This document shows, in pieces, positions 23,188 through 38,100 of a stretch of 64,000 bases of DNA. Source of the DNA: Pempheris klunzingeri. Taxonomy: Eukaryota; Chordata; Actinopteri; Acropomatiformes; Pempheridae. Under the pieces are notes generated by a model. That model had not been told where the DNA came from and made no database searches. It worked only from the letters and a program-made list of their open reading frames with translations. Each line of letters opens with the position of its first letter. Position 1 is the first letter of the stretch. Location of the stretch: the NCBI RefSeq assembly GCF_042242105.1, contig NC_092034.1:4831144-4895143 (forward strand), given 5' to 3'. The position numbers were made by a program, and so were the translations under genes.

Positions 23188-26100
23188 ATGAAGTGGGGCT
23201 GGGTGTTTCTGGGGGTCTTCCTATCTTTGGGGACCCTGTCCTGGGGGGAGAAGGGCTTGGAGATCCCCGAGTACGATGGCAAAGACCGTGTCCATGACCT
23301 CACAGCCAAGAACTACAAGTCCGTCATGAAGAAGTACGACGTGATGGTGCTCTACTACCACAAAAATGTGGATGGGAACCGCAGTGCCATGAAGCAGTTT
23401 CAGATAGAGGAGCTGGCTCTGGAGGTGGGTCTCCGCCAAAGCATGACAGTGGATGGATCTGTGGCCCATTTGGGGAAAGGGTCACGGTGGGAAGAGGGGA
23501 AGGAAGGTAAGGGTCTCACATGAAGAATTCGGCGCCAGTTGGGGATTCTTGGCGCAGTCATGGCTTTTACAGTTAGGGTTTCAGACAAGCTGTTGACAGG
23601 TGAGGAGGAGGGCAAACAACTCAGGTGGAAATTATGGAGTGTGGTTGAGTTGGGAAATTCATAGTCCTTTCAGGTGTGGCCTCCTGCCAAGTAGGACTGG
23701 ATAGATGCTGCAGGTTGGAGAACGTGCGCACGGAGGGAACATGATGGAGGGAACGACTGATTGGAAACTTAACGCCAGGATGCACATGTCAAGTGATTGG
23801 TGAACATATTTAATCACCTGTTGTCTGACTGTCAATTAAGTTGTGATTGGGTCAACTTGTCACACACGAGGATTTGATAGGTGTGTAGAGACGAGAAAGT
23901 AGGCAAGGTTTGAACTTGAGTGTAGCCATTCAACACTTGTGTTGAACAACAATTTGTATGGCTCAGTTTCATTCAAGCATCCTCAGTCCTTCTGCCACAT
24001 TGTGCCTGTCAGGTTAGCCCAGTTTATAAAGCTAATGTAGTTATGGTGAATGCCAATAACAGACCATAGCACAAAAGCCTCCCACATAATTTTTATAGAT
24101 CATTTGGGAGTTTTATAGTTTTCCATTAAATTACTGGATCGGACAAAGTCACACCCGAGTCAAACACTGTATCATTTAAGTATGTCTATTGTGCAAGTCC
24201 TTCAGCCGATGTCACCCAAGCAGCATTTCACTGCAGGTGAAGACCAGGTGAAAACAGTAATACATTTTATACATAGTAATACCTTTCATGATCATCTCAA
24301 CACGGACGGTCTTTAATATTGTGTATTTCCAAAGTGTTGTTTTGTTGAGTCTGTATGCGGATATGGTGCATCACATTTAGAGCTCAGTTTAACTGTCACA
24401 GGTTCTATTAGTAAATAGAGAAGAGGCAGATCATACTGGGGCAAGTAAATGAGTCTTTAAAGAGTGATTGCCGAGGTGCCTTTGAGCCAAGCACCTAACT
24501 CTGAAATTGCTCCAGTGGTTCTACTAATCAGTTGGTAGTAGAAAATGATTGCACATGCTCTGGAAAGTCTTTTTGGATAAATAAATCTACTGGGCTCTTC
24601 ACCAACCGACCTACAGGCGACGCACCTGGGCCCCACTGTCTGCCAGTGTATTCACCACAGCAGACCCCTGCCTGTCAGAGCAGCAGTGTCTTCTTACAGA
24701 GACACAGTGTACCTTACACTAGCCTCCATAAGTCACCTCTGTAAATAGCCCAGGACAGCCCTGCATGCTTAGCAAGAGGCTAAAAGCCCTCCAGGGATGG
24801 ACAGAGAGTTTAGATCCATATCTCACCTCAACTACTGCTACCACTGCTCTGTCAACTCTCGCAGGCAACACACACGGTTCTGTTTTGAATCACTACACAC
24901 CCTTCTGGGTGCAGTCCTAAACCATCATTTACACACCCAAGTCATTGGATCTGATCAATTTCCTCTCAGTGCTGCCAAGTTGTGCTTCTTGGCTTGAGAA
25001 AGAGATGCTTACTAGAGCAGGTCCCTGCTGGACTGTTACCCTGTTACTGTCTTCCTGCCAGTGGTGAACCATTCAGCCAATCAGGAAAGAGCACAAGTGG
25101 CGCTCAGAGGAGATGCCTAAAATAGCTGGTCATTACCACCTATGAATCAGGAAGTATGAATTATTTAAGTGAGGAGCTCGGGGAATCAAATCAAAACTAG
25201 CTGGGTTTAAAGCTTGGACCTTACATGTATGATAGGATGTGACATTTATGTATGCATCTACTTTGAGGCATCATACTGTACTATTCATATTATTCATAAC
25301 AACATAATGTCAGAGGGTTTATTGCATTTATTTGGTTGTATTTTAATTTGAGCAATATCAATGCTTGTTTTCAGTTTGTATGACTATACCATGTATTTCT
25401 TATAACATGCTAGAGTGCACGCTTTGATGACACTCTGTGGCTCTTTCTTTTGGTTTTTCACTTAAACAGTGAGACACACGGGAAAGTAAATGGCCTGTCA
25501 TCATTTTCAAACCACAGCTTCCTCTTTGATACCCACCACATGAGCAACAGATTGAATTAAATGTAGATAATTAGTTTAAAGAATAATTGTGTAGATGCTC
25601 ATCCTTTCCAGCCTGAAAATTATAGTATTAAGTTTCAAGGCTTTTCTTTGTCTCTGAGAACTTTATTGAGATATGATGATGGTAACAACATGCTAGGTTA
25701 TGTTAGCATTGTGTGATTAGCATTGTGCTGTATGGCTGCGTGTGGCTGATAAAAAGCTCGTGCAAATGCTTCTGTTGAAGTGTAACTTGCGAATCATGAC
25801 AGCAGTACGGTGGCCGGGAGGTGCAAAACAATTTTACAATACGAGAAACACTTTTGCAAAGCTGGAGACAAATTTACATTTTAGAAAACATTTTTACAAA
25901 TCAGAAAACAAAATTACATTGCCATAACACATTTACAAGTCCTGAGACAAATTTACATTTGAGAAAACAAATTTACAAGACGTGAAACACTTTTACAAAC
26001 GCAGAGACAAATTTACAAGTAACTTTTTCAACTGGAAAGGGAATGTACCAACTCTCGAGTAGAACCGGAAGTGATAAGGAGTTCATGGTGACCCACGCTG

Positions 26101-29100
26101 GACGGCAGTCAAGCGGTCTTTTGCCCGTTTTGTGGCGAACATATGATCCGATTAACGCGGTACATTCCCTTTCCGGTTGAAAAAGTTACTTGTAAATTTG
26201 TTTCGGCGTTTGTAAAAGTGTTTCGTCACTTGTAAATTTGTCTCGCTGTTTGTAAAAGTGTTTCACGTCTTGTAAATTTGTTTTCTCAAATGTAAATTTG
26301 TCTCAGGACTTGTAAATGTGTTATGGCAATGTAATTTTGTTTTCTGATTTGTAAAAATGTTTTCTAAAATGTAAATTTGTCTCCAGCTTTGTAAAAGTGT
26401 TTCTCGTATTGTAAAATTGTTTTGCACCTCCCGGCCACCGTACAGCAGACTTGTTTACGTTAAAAGAAAGAGAGATGAGAAGGCTAAAATGCAGACATGA
26501 CAGAAATCCTGACAGCGAAGACAGGTAGCAAAACCTCCCAGTGTAGCGACAGTGTGTCACCAACTCACTGTTAACTCAGCATTTTCCACTCAAAAAGGTT
26601 GTGTGACAGAAAGAGTAACCCTGTCACTCCTAAAATATGCCCAACATGCCACTTTTGACCCCAGCTAGAGTTGTCTTCCATCCATCCATCCATTATCTAT
26701 ACCGCCTATCTGTCAGGGTCATGGGGAGGGGGGGGGCAATCCCAGCCGACTTTGGGTGAGAGGCGGGGTACACCCTGGACTGGTCAATAGTCAATCACAG
26801 GGCCAACACATAGAGACGGACGGCCATTCACACTCTCACTCACGCAAAGTCATCAATTAACCTGACCTGCATGTCTTTGGACAGTGGGAGGAAGCCCACC
26901 GCAGCACTGTGCTGCCCTAAAGTTATCTCAGTTTGTGAAAAATATATCCAGCGTATCCTCACCACTGTTGGAGGCTATGGCAAGTTTCCCCTCTAATGGC
27001 CAGGGGTTGTGTATATGCACTAGATTTTAGTATTACAATAAAATGGTGTGGTTTATTTTGTAAATCTCCATCAAAGAGGTCCACGTCGTGTGGGATGATA
27101 ATGATAATGACACTGCGTTGCATCCAAGGCGAGAATAGATAATAGTTATTACGGTTTGTAAATGTTTGGGAATGTGTTGCACAAAACGCTGCAAAGAGGT
27201 GGAGACAGTTGGACAGAGATCTGCTTTGAAACAGAGCTTCTCAGATAGAACAAATAATCAAATTTCAGTCAGAGACACTTATATCAAATGACATTTATCA
27301 GATGTTTACAGTTTATTTGTCAGAAATGGAGGAGCAACAAGGATTCTGACGACAAAAATAATTCCCCTTGATACAAACATATATGAATTAAAATCTTAAA
27401 ATGTACCGCATGAGGACGATTGCGATCGTATTAGCAGAGTATTGACAGTGTCAGGTTATACTGGCCACTCTGTACGCTTGAATTGAATATGGGAGCTGGT
27501 GAATGAACAACACTGCATTCCAAATCACATACTTTTTATTTTTACTATAGTACATACTGCAGCTGTCCTCGAAAAGTACAAACTGTCCATCCATTGGGGG
27601 AGACTTTGTCATAACATTACCTTGAACTGTGACCCTCTTGCTCATACATTGGCCGTAGTCTATAATGCAAAAATTTGAATATTGGAGAAAAAATGGTTGC
27701 CTTGCAGTGCAGCAGATATTGTGGCATATATAAGCAGTAAAACTATAAACCGTAGCTGCAAACTTGACAGGACAGAAGAAACTCTCAAGGGAAACAGAAA
27801 TAAACTTTTAGCTTCAGAGATAAAATCTTTCAGACAGCTGTGACAGGAGCTCAGGATCTATCAGGGGAATGGCGACTTCACTCCAAACTTTTTCACTTTC
27901 ACTTCACTTAACTTAACTATATCACTGGATTGCCTGTGTGTGTGACCTGTATGATGTGTAGGAGAACCCAGAACATGAATTAACATTAGATCCTGTCTGG
28001 CTCGTGCATAAATACGTACAATGCTTAGAGGGATACACACTTGTTTCTGCTGCAATGGGATCCCTTTAGGTGATTCACCTCTTGCAACCGATCCTTTATT
28101 AATCAGAATGCTAATTTTAAGACCACATTAACCACGTTGGTCACAGATGACTGCAATCGATGCATACGTTTACTCTGTCTGCAGCTCGGTCGATGTGACA
28201 GATCTTCCGTTGCACAGAGGATTGTGGCTCAGAGTAGCCAAAAAAGTATTCTGCATTTCATACATGCAACCAGATGTAGTAGGACATCCTTGTATTTTTG
28301 ACACGAAGCATTTGACATGTATTTGGACAGACTAAATCATTTTCTGGCACACTTGATAGCATGGTAGCATGTGTAATGGAATGAAAGAGCTGGTGCCAAT
28401 CAGTTAATGTAAGCTGTGGGTTTCATGCTCTGCTTGAGTTTGTTGCCATTATTATTTTCTTTATTTACAAATTAACCATACTAGGACTACAGTAAATTAT
28501 TGCTTTAGTTATTGATTATTGATTGTTTGGTCTGATAAACAAATTCCCAGCATCTTCAAACTCAGATGTCCAAACAGCTATACAGATATTTAATTTACCA
28601 TAATGTGTAAATGACTGAGAGAGGCAGCAAATTCTCACACTGAAGATGCTGGAATCCTATTTTACTGGAAAAAAGATGAGCCGATTATCAAGTAGTAATC
28701 GATTAATTTTCTATCAATAGAATGACTGATTGACTGAATGACTAATTGTTGCAACTTTAAACCAGGTTGCATCACTTGTACCACTCAGATTCATACATGA
28801 TCTAATCAAACCGATGTTTGAATACATTTCCTTCAATTTATTTAGATCTAAATAGAACAACTCTGTCTTCAAGAAAGTTTTGCATGTAAAAAATTGTAAT
28901 TTGTATAATTTGTTGAGTGAGATGTCATGTAAGAAGAAACAGCTTGTTTTTCCTTCAACATATGTTGATTTCGAGCGATTATTTCAGGGCTTTTGTGGAT
29001 TTCACATTTGGCTTAACAACAGGGTTCAACATAGCTGTCACCATGCAATCTTTCAGTTCCATTTAATATCTAGGTGAGAAACGGCGGTGTCTAACATTCA

Positions 29101-32100
29101 ATCTGTGCAAAGTGACAACAGCAATCTGTTTAATGAACTGGAAGGAAATTCAAGAGCCGTGACACAGATTTGATGGTCCTGATGAGTTGGTCTTAGGATA
29201 AACCCACCTCACCTGCAGCACGTTAGCCAAAATTATCTCTCATTATCATGACTCAGACCAAATATATAATGAAGCAGAAGTCACCCAGAGATATGATTAA
29301 AGGCTAACAGACAGGCAGAGAAATTAGCAACCCTATAATAGGCCCACATGTTGCACTTGTTAAACACATTATAATTATTACATCTGAACTCTGAAAAATG
29401 TAGGTCCCCATTTAATTTTGAGAATGCTGGCACTGATTAACCTTTTCCTTGCTTGTCTGTATATTCATTCTCTCTCTCTCTCTCTCTCTCTGCTTGAACT
29501 CTGACCTTTGGCATAGTGCATACTGTAAATGCTCACACTCATCAATCACTGCACTCCAAACAGCTCAGATTGCAGTGAGCATACCACCCTTCTCCCCCTC
29601 ACACACACACACACACACACCCTGTTGCCATGGCTTCCATTCAGTAAACTGTATGAACAGATCACCGTAACCACACCTCTTCGCTCTCTTCTTAATGTCT
29701 TACTACTCTATCAGCAACAACCACAGAGAGAAGAAATATACAAAACGGTGTAGGGCTACAGCTTATATTTGACCAGGTGTATTAATCAGAGACAATACAC
29801 ATTTATTAATGTCATTATGATCAACAAATATATAGCACCACATAACTGTTTAGAGGTGACATAACATGGCAAACGCATAATCCTCACGTACTGTAATTTT
29901 CAAGATTACTACACTGCAGAGTTTCATCTTTATGTGAATGCCATCAGAAAAAGTAGACTGCTTTGTCAGTTGGGGTATATTTTCTTACTATTATGGAAGC
30001 TGTCAATGTAGAGTCTGTGAATCTATGTGAATCTATGTGCGTTGTAAAAGAGCTTTAAACGAGTTTTAACAATGATGGTGATCAGTCCACCACTTCCAGA
30101 CTAAAATATCTCAACAACTATTGGAAGGATTGCCATGACATACAGGCATTCATTGTCTCCAGAGGATGAAGCCTACTAACTGTTTTGATCCTCTGACTTT
30201 TCTTCCATGAGATTAACACTGGTAAACAAACTTTTTATCCAAACATCATCAGGTTTGTCTTTGTATTTGTCAGATCCTTTGGTGTACGACTAAATGGATT
30301 ATTCACTAAAGTCAGCTGGCGACAGTGTTTTCAGGTGACATTTCAGCAAGCAAACGTGGTGGTCACTGGTTAGAAATGGGAGGCCTGACTTTGTCCACCT
30401 CTGTCTGAAATCATGGACCAATACTTCAGAGGTTTCTCTGAATTTTCTAAATTGTAAACTGCATACTGTATGTGCTGTGCGAGTACGGAGAGCATGAAAG
30501 GCATAGCAACAGTTACTGAGGTGGGTTGTATTTAATGTTCGATCGGCTCATGTTGCCAGTAACCGGGCTGTTGAAAACTCTGCCAGGCTCTCCCACAGCT
30601 TGCTGCTGCCACTGTAAACAGAGAACAAAATAAGCCAGCTTTGCGATTCTCAGTGGACACAAAATTAAATTTCTCTAAGTCAGGGTCAGTATTAACTCGT
30701 ACAACACGTCCATCCCATGCAATGACCTGTGACCCTGACAGGCAACCAGATAGCTATTATTGACTCTGATTTTAAGCGACAGACATTGACACCTCACATT
30801 CAGAATGCATAAGTAGGATCAGATCTCATCACCACAAGTTATCTTGGATGAGGTTGGGCCATCAGGCCAAGTCCCCATGGCCCCTTTACCTGATGAACTC
30901 CAGATTAGGGACTTCACCTCCAAGCCACTTCATTTCCTCCAGGTTATACTTTGAGAGCCTGTCATAGAGAGCCCCCACCTTACTCCTTAGCCGCACACTT
31001 CAGACGACAAGCTTCCTTTTCCCTCATTCAAGTAGTACAGGTGTCACCACTTAACGTTTCCCTCCATTAAATGAAGCTGCTGTCAAGTTGTGTGAGAGCA
31101 ACATCACATCTTGATAGATCTCCTCTTACCTTCCTTGCGCTGCATCTTGACCTCCACAATTAACGGCGTGAAAGAGGCGCTAAATTAAGAACTAATTTGT
31201 CAGATGTGATGTCATTAAATGTGACAGGAGTTATGTTTAGATAAAACGTCCTTGGTGTTATTCTCTGATGACACCTCATCAGTGTTGATGGGTAGAGATA
31301 TTTGTTTCGCAGCTAAGCTTTGCTTTCCAGCTTGTCCAGTTTATTCCATGTCAAAAGCCACCTGTTGTTTGCAGGCGATTAATAATAGAAGCTTTAGCCT
31401 ATTGATTTCTAGGGTCTCAGCTGCCGTTGAAACCATATATTTGTGCTGCCTGATGCAGTGTCATAATTTGGATCGCCTAAGAAGTGTTGAATGCTTCATT
31501 GGATAGCGCTAAACTATCTCAAAATATATATTTTTCTACACCTTTGTTCTACTCCTCAAAACAGAAATATATACATCTCATTGATCACAGGTATGACTGT
31601 GCATCTGGATATACAATGCAACATGAGACTTGGATATTGTGTTTTTTGTCTATTCAGGAGAGTTGTTTTTATCCAGATTGGGTGACGATGAACTGCCGTT
31701 CTCAGGTTGATTTATTGTGCTGAAACTCCACCGGGCATGTGATCATCCCTTTCTGTCATGCATGAATTAAGATATTTTGTCAAATTTATTTTAGAGTTTA
31801 ATTATAGTGGAAACAGGTCCCCCTCAGCAGATGAACAGTATTGTGCATTTTCATGAGAAGCCACTACAGAGTACATTTGCACATCTGCAATCTCATTTGG
31901 TAAAAACTCCTAATGGCTTTATTATCGCTAGTGCTGTTGAGCAGCTGTTGACTGCGCCAGGCCTCGAACCAACTCCCAAATGAAATTCTGCTCTTCAGTA
32001 CATACATGTTTCTGTAAGAGTGAAAGAAAGAAAGAAATGAACATGAACATATTGCATAAAGTTCACTGATGTTATGTAGCAGGATTTCTGCCTAAACTAC

Positions 32101-35100
32101 TACCTACTCCTATCGGGTTATTGCTCCAAAAATGTAATTCTAGAAAATTCAATCATCATTCATATCACCTACAAACCTAAATCTTAGTTGAATGTTTCCC
32201 CCTATTCTACCAGATGTGATGTACCTCTTTTTGAGATCCACAAACTTATTCATTAACTCATGATTAAATCCCAAAATAAACTTGACTAGAATCTATTTTT
32301 TCTAATAATCCCAGGGAAATTGGGTCATTACAGGGGGAGAAAGAGCAACATAGGAGCATATTTTGCCTTGCAAAATAGGAAATAAATAGAGTACATTAAT
32401 TAAATGAAAGCAAAGGGGAAAGGAAAGTGAAAGTAAGGCATATGTATAGTATCAAAAGGATACCCCAATTTTAGTGTGGCACTTTCATAAAGTTGGGGGA
32501 ATCAAAAGAAACAGGTTTGAAAAAGGACGGTCAAAATCAAAGCAGCAGAGGCTTAAATATCAAGCAAGGAGCCACACAAACACTGCATTCTTCTAAACCT
32601 GGATGTGGGAAATAAACCTGTTTTATAGTGTGACGACACTGTGGTTAAGCTTCAGTTAGGTTCAGGCACAAAAATGACTTGGTTAGTTTTAGGGAAATCT
32701 TCATAGGTTGTGTACTGAAATGAATACCTTGTTAAGGTGCTTCATCATCATGGTGACTATAATGACCACGAGGTAAAAGGAGCGATTGTAGTCATGTTTA
32801 AAAAACAAAAAATCTCATGGTAGAAAACAGGGAATGACCAGTGGTCTCTTGTGTTAAAGTCTGGTGTTTGATGATGATAGACTTTCAGACATACAGTGTG
32901 TTACAGTATGCTTCCTTCTTGCTGTACATAATTATTTATAAATGATCCCCGCTGTCTTCCTCAGCAACATATATTTTTTAAGCTTTTTACCCTTAATGTT
33001 CTTTTGTGCCCCCCCCTCCCTCCCCTCCTCGTTATCCGTATCAGTGAATGTCTTCGTATCTCTTATTCATGGGAGAAAAATGTCAAGAAAATGCTGGGGA
33101 TCAAGGTGCACGATGAATAATTTAAATGTGAATTTTGTGGCGTTGAAACCCTGACTTACGTCTTCATCCACAAAGTCAAGAACCTGAATAAAGATAGCAC
33201 TGATAAAAATAAAGTACTTTATTTCATTGTTATTTATTTATAGTAAGTCGGTGAATATTCTTACTTTTTCCTGCACAGATTATCTCTAACTGTGTACAAT
33301 GTAGACACAGATGAGATGTTTAAAGTAAAATTAGATACTTGGAAAGACTGTGCTAACATCAGCACGCTAACACTTTAATTATAACAATGCTAATACGCTG
33401 ATGTTTAGCAGATAATGTCTACCATCTTCACCATCTGAGAGTGTAGCATACTAATATTAGCTAATTAGCTCTAAACACAGAATAGCCTACAGCTGAAGAT
33501 GATGGGAAAGTCATTAGTTATGCAGGTATGTGGTCACAAATGACGGTAGTGATTTCAACCAATCCACCAAAAAGATGCCAAGATATTTCAATCAGCCTAA
33601 TAGCAGTACTAGAGAAAAGGTTGGGGGGATTCATCCTCTGGGAACTATGAATGTTTGTACAAAATGTAATTTAAGTCCATCAAATAATCATTTCAGTCCT
33701 GTGCCAAACTAATTAATTGTACTGACTGGAAAGATTGACACATGAGGAAGACACGGAGACAGAAAGTTGTGGGCCACCGTTGACCTCCGGTTTCTACGGT
33801 AATTTAGGTGAAACATTATGATTTAGTGATGCAGAGAAAAGAAACAGGAAATAGCCAGATTGATTTTTTTTGTGAGAAATTCACATTATTTGTTTTCTTC
33901 ACTTTTTTGATGAGTGCTTACAGTATGTCACTGATATACAGATAATTTCATGAACGCAGATGCTCTTAACGTTAGCTGCTTTTGCATGCTGCCCATTAAA
34001 TCTGAATAACTGAAGTGAAATGACGGATTGGCTTGAAAGGTTTGGTGCATTTAACACCTGCAGGATTTTATGTATCTCACAAAACAAGCTTGACTCTAAG
34101 TTATAGCTGGGATTGTTATGTGACATGTTTGTGATATGGCTTATTGCTGTCAAAGTGAGTCATTCACAGATGGTCCCAAACACTTGTGCCCTCACAGTTT
34201 GTTGTAGTGAATCAGCTTGAAGGCCTGTGAGATTTCTAAAAGCTTTCCATGCATTTCATCATATCTCCCATGAGAAGAAGTTGTGCTGAGAAAAAAGTGA
34301 AAATAGTCAACTCTGTTCAAGGAATCACAGGATGAGGTTTCTTTTAGATTTATGGTCTTTAAAAACCATTAAAAAAAGGCGTCAGCTTCGAACATCTTAT
34401 TTCTGTGTAAAATCCTGGATCGCCTTCTTCCAAACAGTGCAGTTACACTAGCTGGTGGCAACTCAGAGTGTGTGCGTCTATACACTGTTATATCTGAATC
34501 TTTCATGACCACCCCAGCGCAGTGTTATGTAACAGCCTGGTGTAGAACGTCCTGATGTGTTACAGCAGCCATTACTAATTTACTGTCTGGCTGGGGGGAA
34601 AAGCTGGCTGAACTTCTAATTTCTGCACAAATCCCAGGACACTTTCTCATACGGGAAGATGGGAAATCTTGCAGCGCTGGAAAACCCTTTAATGTTCTTT
34701 CATTTTACAGATTCTGCATTTTTTTGGACACCGAATCAGATGCTAGAATTTTGAGAAATGATGACAAAGTTTGATTTTGCTGCTTTTGTTGTTGCCTGTA
34801 TTATTAGTTTCTGAATGGGCTGTTTGCATGTTTACTGCAAGTCACACGTACTTTTACTGTTAAATCATCTTATTTTTTCTAATACTTCTCCCACAATATA
34901 GCCATTGGTTTCTTCTGTTCTGTTCTGCCAAAGTGAAACTGAATAATCTGTCTGCTCGTACTTTTCGCTAAAATTACGTTAATGTTTGTCATAAATTACA
35001 TTTTTCAAACAAATATTCACTGTAATGCACTACAGTGAAACAATACTTTCAATAACCAAACAACAGGCAAACTGTCATTACTTACTATACCCAGATCAAA

Positions 35101-38100
35101 CAGATTTCAAGTCTGAATGTTGATTTTTATCCTATATCGAAATCAATGGAAGCCAACGGCTGCCTGGGAGATCACCTTCATAAATAAAGAAAACAATGGA
35201 TTGTTTTTGGACAACAATTAGGCTTCATTATTTTTGTACAAATAACAGTTGAAAATCCAATAAAAAAGAAAATTTATTGTATTAGCATTGCAAGATGGCC
35301 TCATTATTTGTAAATGCAGTGAACAGCGTCTTCTTGTCCTGGCTTAAACTGAAACCATTTTGTCCTTTGGATTCTCACTGAGTGATTTCCATCATAAGGT
35401 GACAAACAAATAAAAAAGTGTGACTCATCAACAGTTGTTCACTTAAGAAACACACAAGGCCTACAAGAGGATGTAGACAAAAACACTCAGTCAGAGGCTC
35501 AGATTCAGAACAAAGAGTAAGAAAAGGGGACAATATGGCATGTTCTTTTTCAGTAATGGTTTGTTCGGCCCTTTCCAAGGACTGGCTCTTGAAGCGTGAA
35601 TGACACATAGTGTGGGGGCAGTGAAGAAGGACAGCGTTGAGTTGATGGATAAATAAAAAAAGATCAGGCTTATGTCAAGTCGCATATCTGTTTTGTTAAA
35701 TAGTTTACATAAACAGGAAAAAGACAAATTCTACCAGACCTGTCGGCATTGGTTTGGGCACTGAAATATAACTTCCAAGCATGAGTGCTGAAGCCAGAAG
35801 CTGTTTCCATAGAAGCCAGCCTGTACTGAATGATCAGGAAACACTTCATGTCTTCTCTTAAAATACAAAGGTTAATGTATGTTTAGGTATGGCTGATCTA
35901 ATCTAATTTAATTCAGTCAATGATTAAACTGCTTTCTTCTATCATGAGTCTTGGTGATGTGATTGGAGGTTTTATTTTCTAGTACACAAAAGAAGTACTG
36001 TATGTTTTTGGGTTCTCCTTGATTGTCAGGAGCTCTTTTGTAACTCAACTTAGATGCAACCTTTGCTGAGAATGAATAGAAATAAGCAGGTATAGAATTG
36101 TGTAGAATGGATGGTAGCTGATTGCATAGCTGTTGTGCATTTATGGATGAATGGCATGCAAATGACTGTGATTACAGTTCTGCTTTATCATTTTTTGTAT
36201 GAGATGTTTTTCACATGAAATGTTACATGAAATGTCTTGGAAAGCCTGTTTATTTCCAGTGGCACTATCCACAATATCTGTGCAGTAGATGTGAGGAGAA
36301 TAGAAATGACTTGACATAAATCCATGTGACGGATCATGAGCCAGAGGGTGACTTTTGGAGTCCTGAAATCTTGGCATCTGGTGAGGGAATCATTGATCCC
36401 ACCCAATCAAATGCCAACACATACAACACTGTCATCTTGTGGCACCGACCAATGCAGTTCAAAAACGTTTCGCCTCTTCAAAGGCGATCTCGACCAAAAG
36501 CTATTGCATATCAGCAACTAACCATACTACCTGGTCACAAGCATCCAGTGTAAACACATTAGTGACAAATGGAGGCTGTAGCTGCGCTGTTGGAACACAA
36601 TGATGATACAAATGAACAGAGGGGAGGTGGATTATGCTGCAAAGTAGATTAGGAAGTTTATGTGAACTTTCATTTCCATGAAAATGGTCACTTTATAGAA
36701 TCCTTTCTGACATTTTTTGGCTTGTTTTATGGAGAATTTGTAACTTTTTATGCTTGCGTCAGGTGAAATGATAAACTAAATACTAAATAAATATACGAGT
36801 ATTACTGCATTTATTCCCAGAGGCTTCTTCTTGATCTACTGTTGTGTTTGAATTGTGCCTAATTTGTGTTGCTAACTACGACAACTGAAGTATCTTCCAA
36901 AATGATTAAATGTAAAGGTAAAGCAAATATATAAAATCAAGGCTGACAAGAGCTACTGTCTTCTGCAAGAGACAAAAGGGACGATTGCAACTCAATTGCA
37001 GTTCCAACTGATGAAGATAAAAGAGCCCAAATCAGAGACTGGAAGGTTCACTATATATGTGATGTCATTTTGGACAAATGTGTCTATCCCATAGCAATAA
37101 CATCTGCCACTCGAGTCCAGTTAAATCAAAGTAACCAAAATATAGGCTAGCCTGCAGTGGGCAGTGCAGAGTAAGTATGTGAGCGGCTACATTACAAGAA
37201 ATGTGACCCTTCTACTGCACTGCGAACCGGCCACCCTCTCCTAGCTCATCATTTGGTGCCACAGCCAAGTGCAGTAGGGACCCAGAGCACGTTTTTGACA
37301 ACTCACCATGGCACTCTGCCCTCGTCTTGTGTCACCTGACAAGCTGACACTGACTGGGCATTGGGAGATGGAGCCAAGCGATTACACTGTTGACCTCTCG
37401 CTTGGCCCCGTGCACTCAGACTTCTCTGGGTAGGTCGATTACTAGCAAGGGAACAGATGAGGGAGGGTGAAGGGGTGTCAGGAGACTGAGTCAGGGCAAA
37501 ATATCCAAAATGGAGACAGAGGGTGCAAAAGAAAGAAGGTGATTATGAGAAAGACAGAAAAACACTAAGCACAAAGCAGAAATGAGAGATGACGGCTGTG
37601 GAGTGTTAATTTGCGTGTCAAGTGTCCTCTTCCATTCATCGGCTACGCCTGCCTACGCCTGCCTTCCCTCCTCCCCCTCTCCACACCCATTTCTATATGT
37701 AACAGATCTCAGCTTTCTTTTCTGCTCCTCAACATGCTTTCTTACACACCCTTATATAGCTGTGGGACTCCCTGCTTTGCTTCCCACCCCACTGCAAGCA
37801 CCCACAACTTCACCTCTCTTATAAATACCCCAGTGTTACAAATATGGCCATGCCCCGTGGTAACAGGGAGGGGAATATAGGATGAGCTTTGAGGAACAGT
37901 TTTGGACAATCAAGTTCTATGCTTAAAAATTAAATGAGGGATTTTATTGCAGCGCTGTTGGCGTTGTCTTGTCAGTTCTCTAGTCTAAAACATTGCTGAC
38001 ATGCTGCAGTTACTGCTGCACCTACTTTGACTTGTGTATGGGGTTATTCTAATCAACAGAAGAACATACCAAAAAAAAATTCAGTCATCCCAAATTCCAG

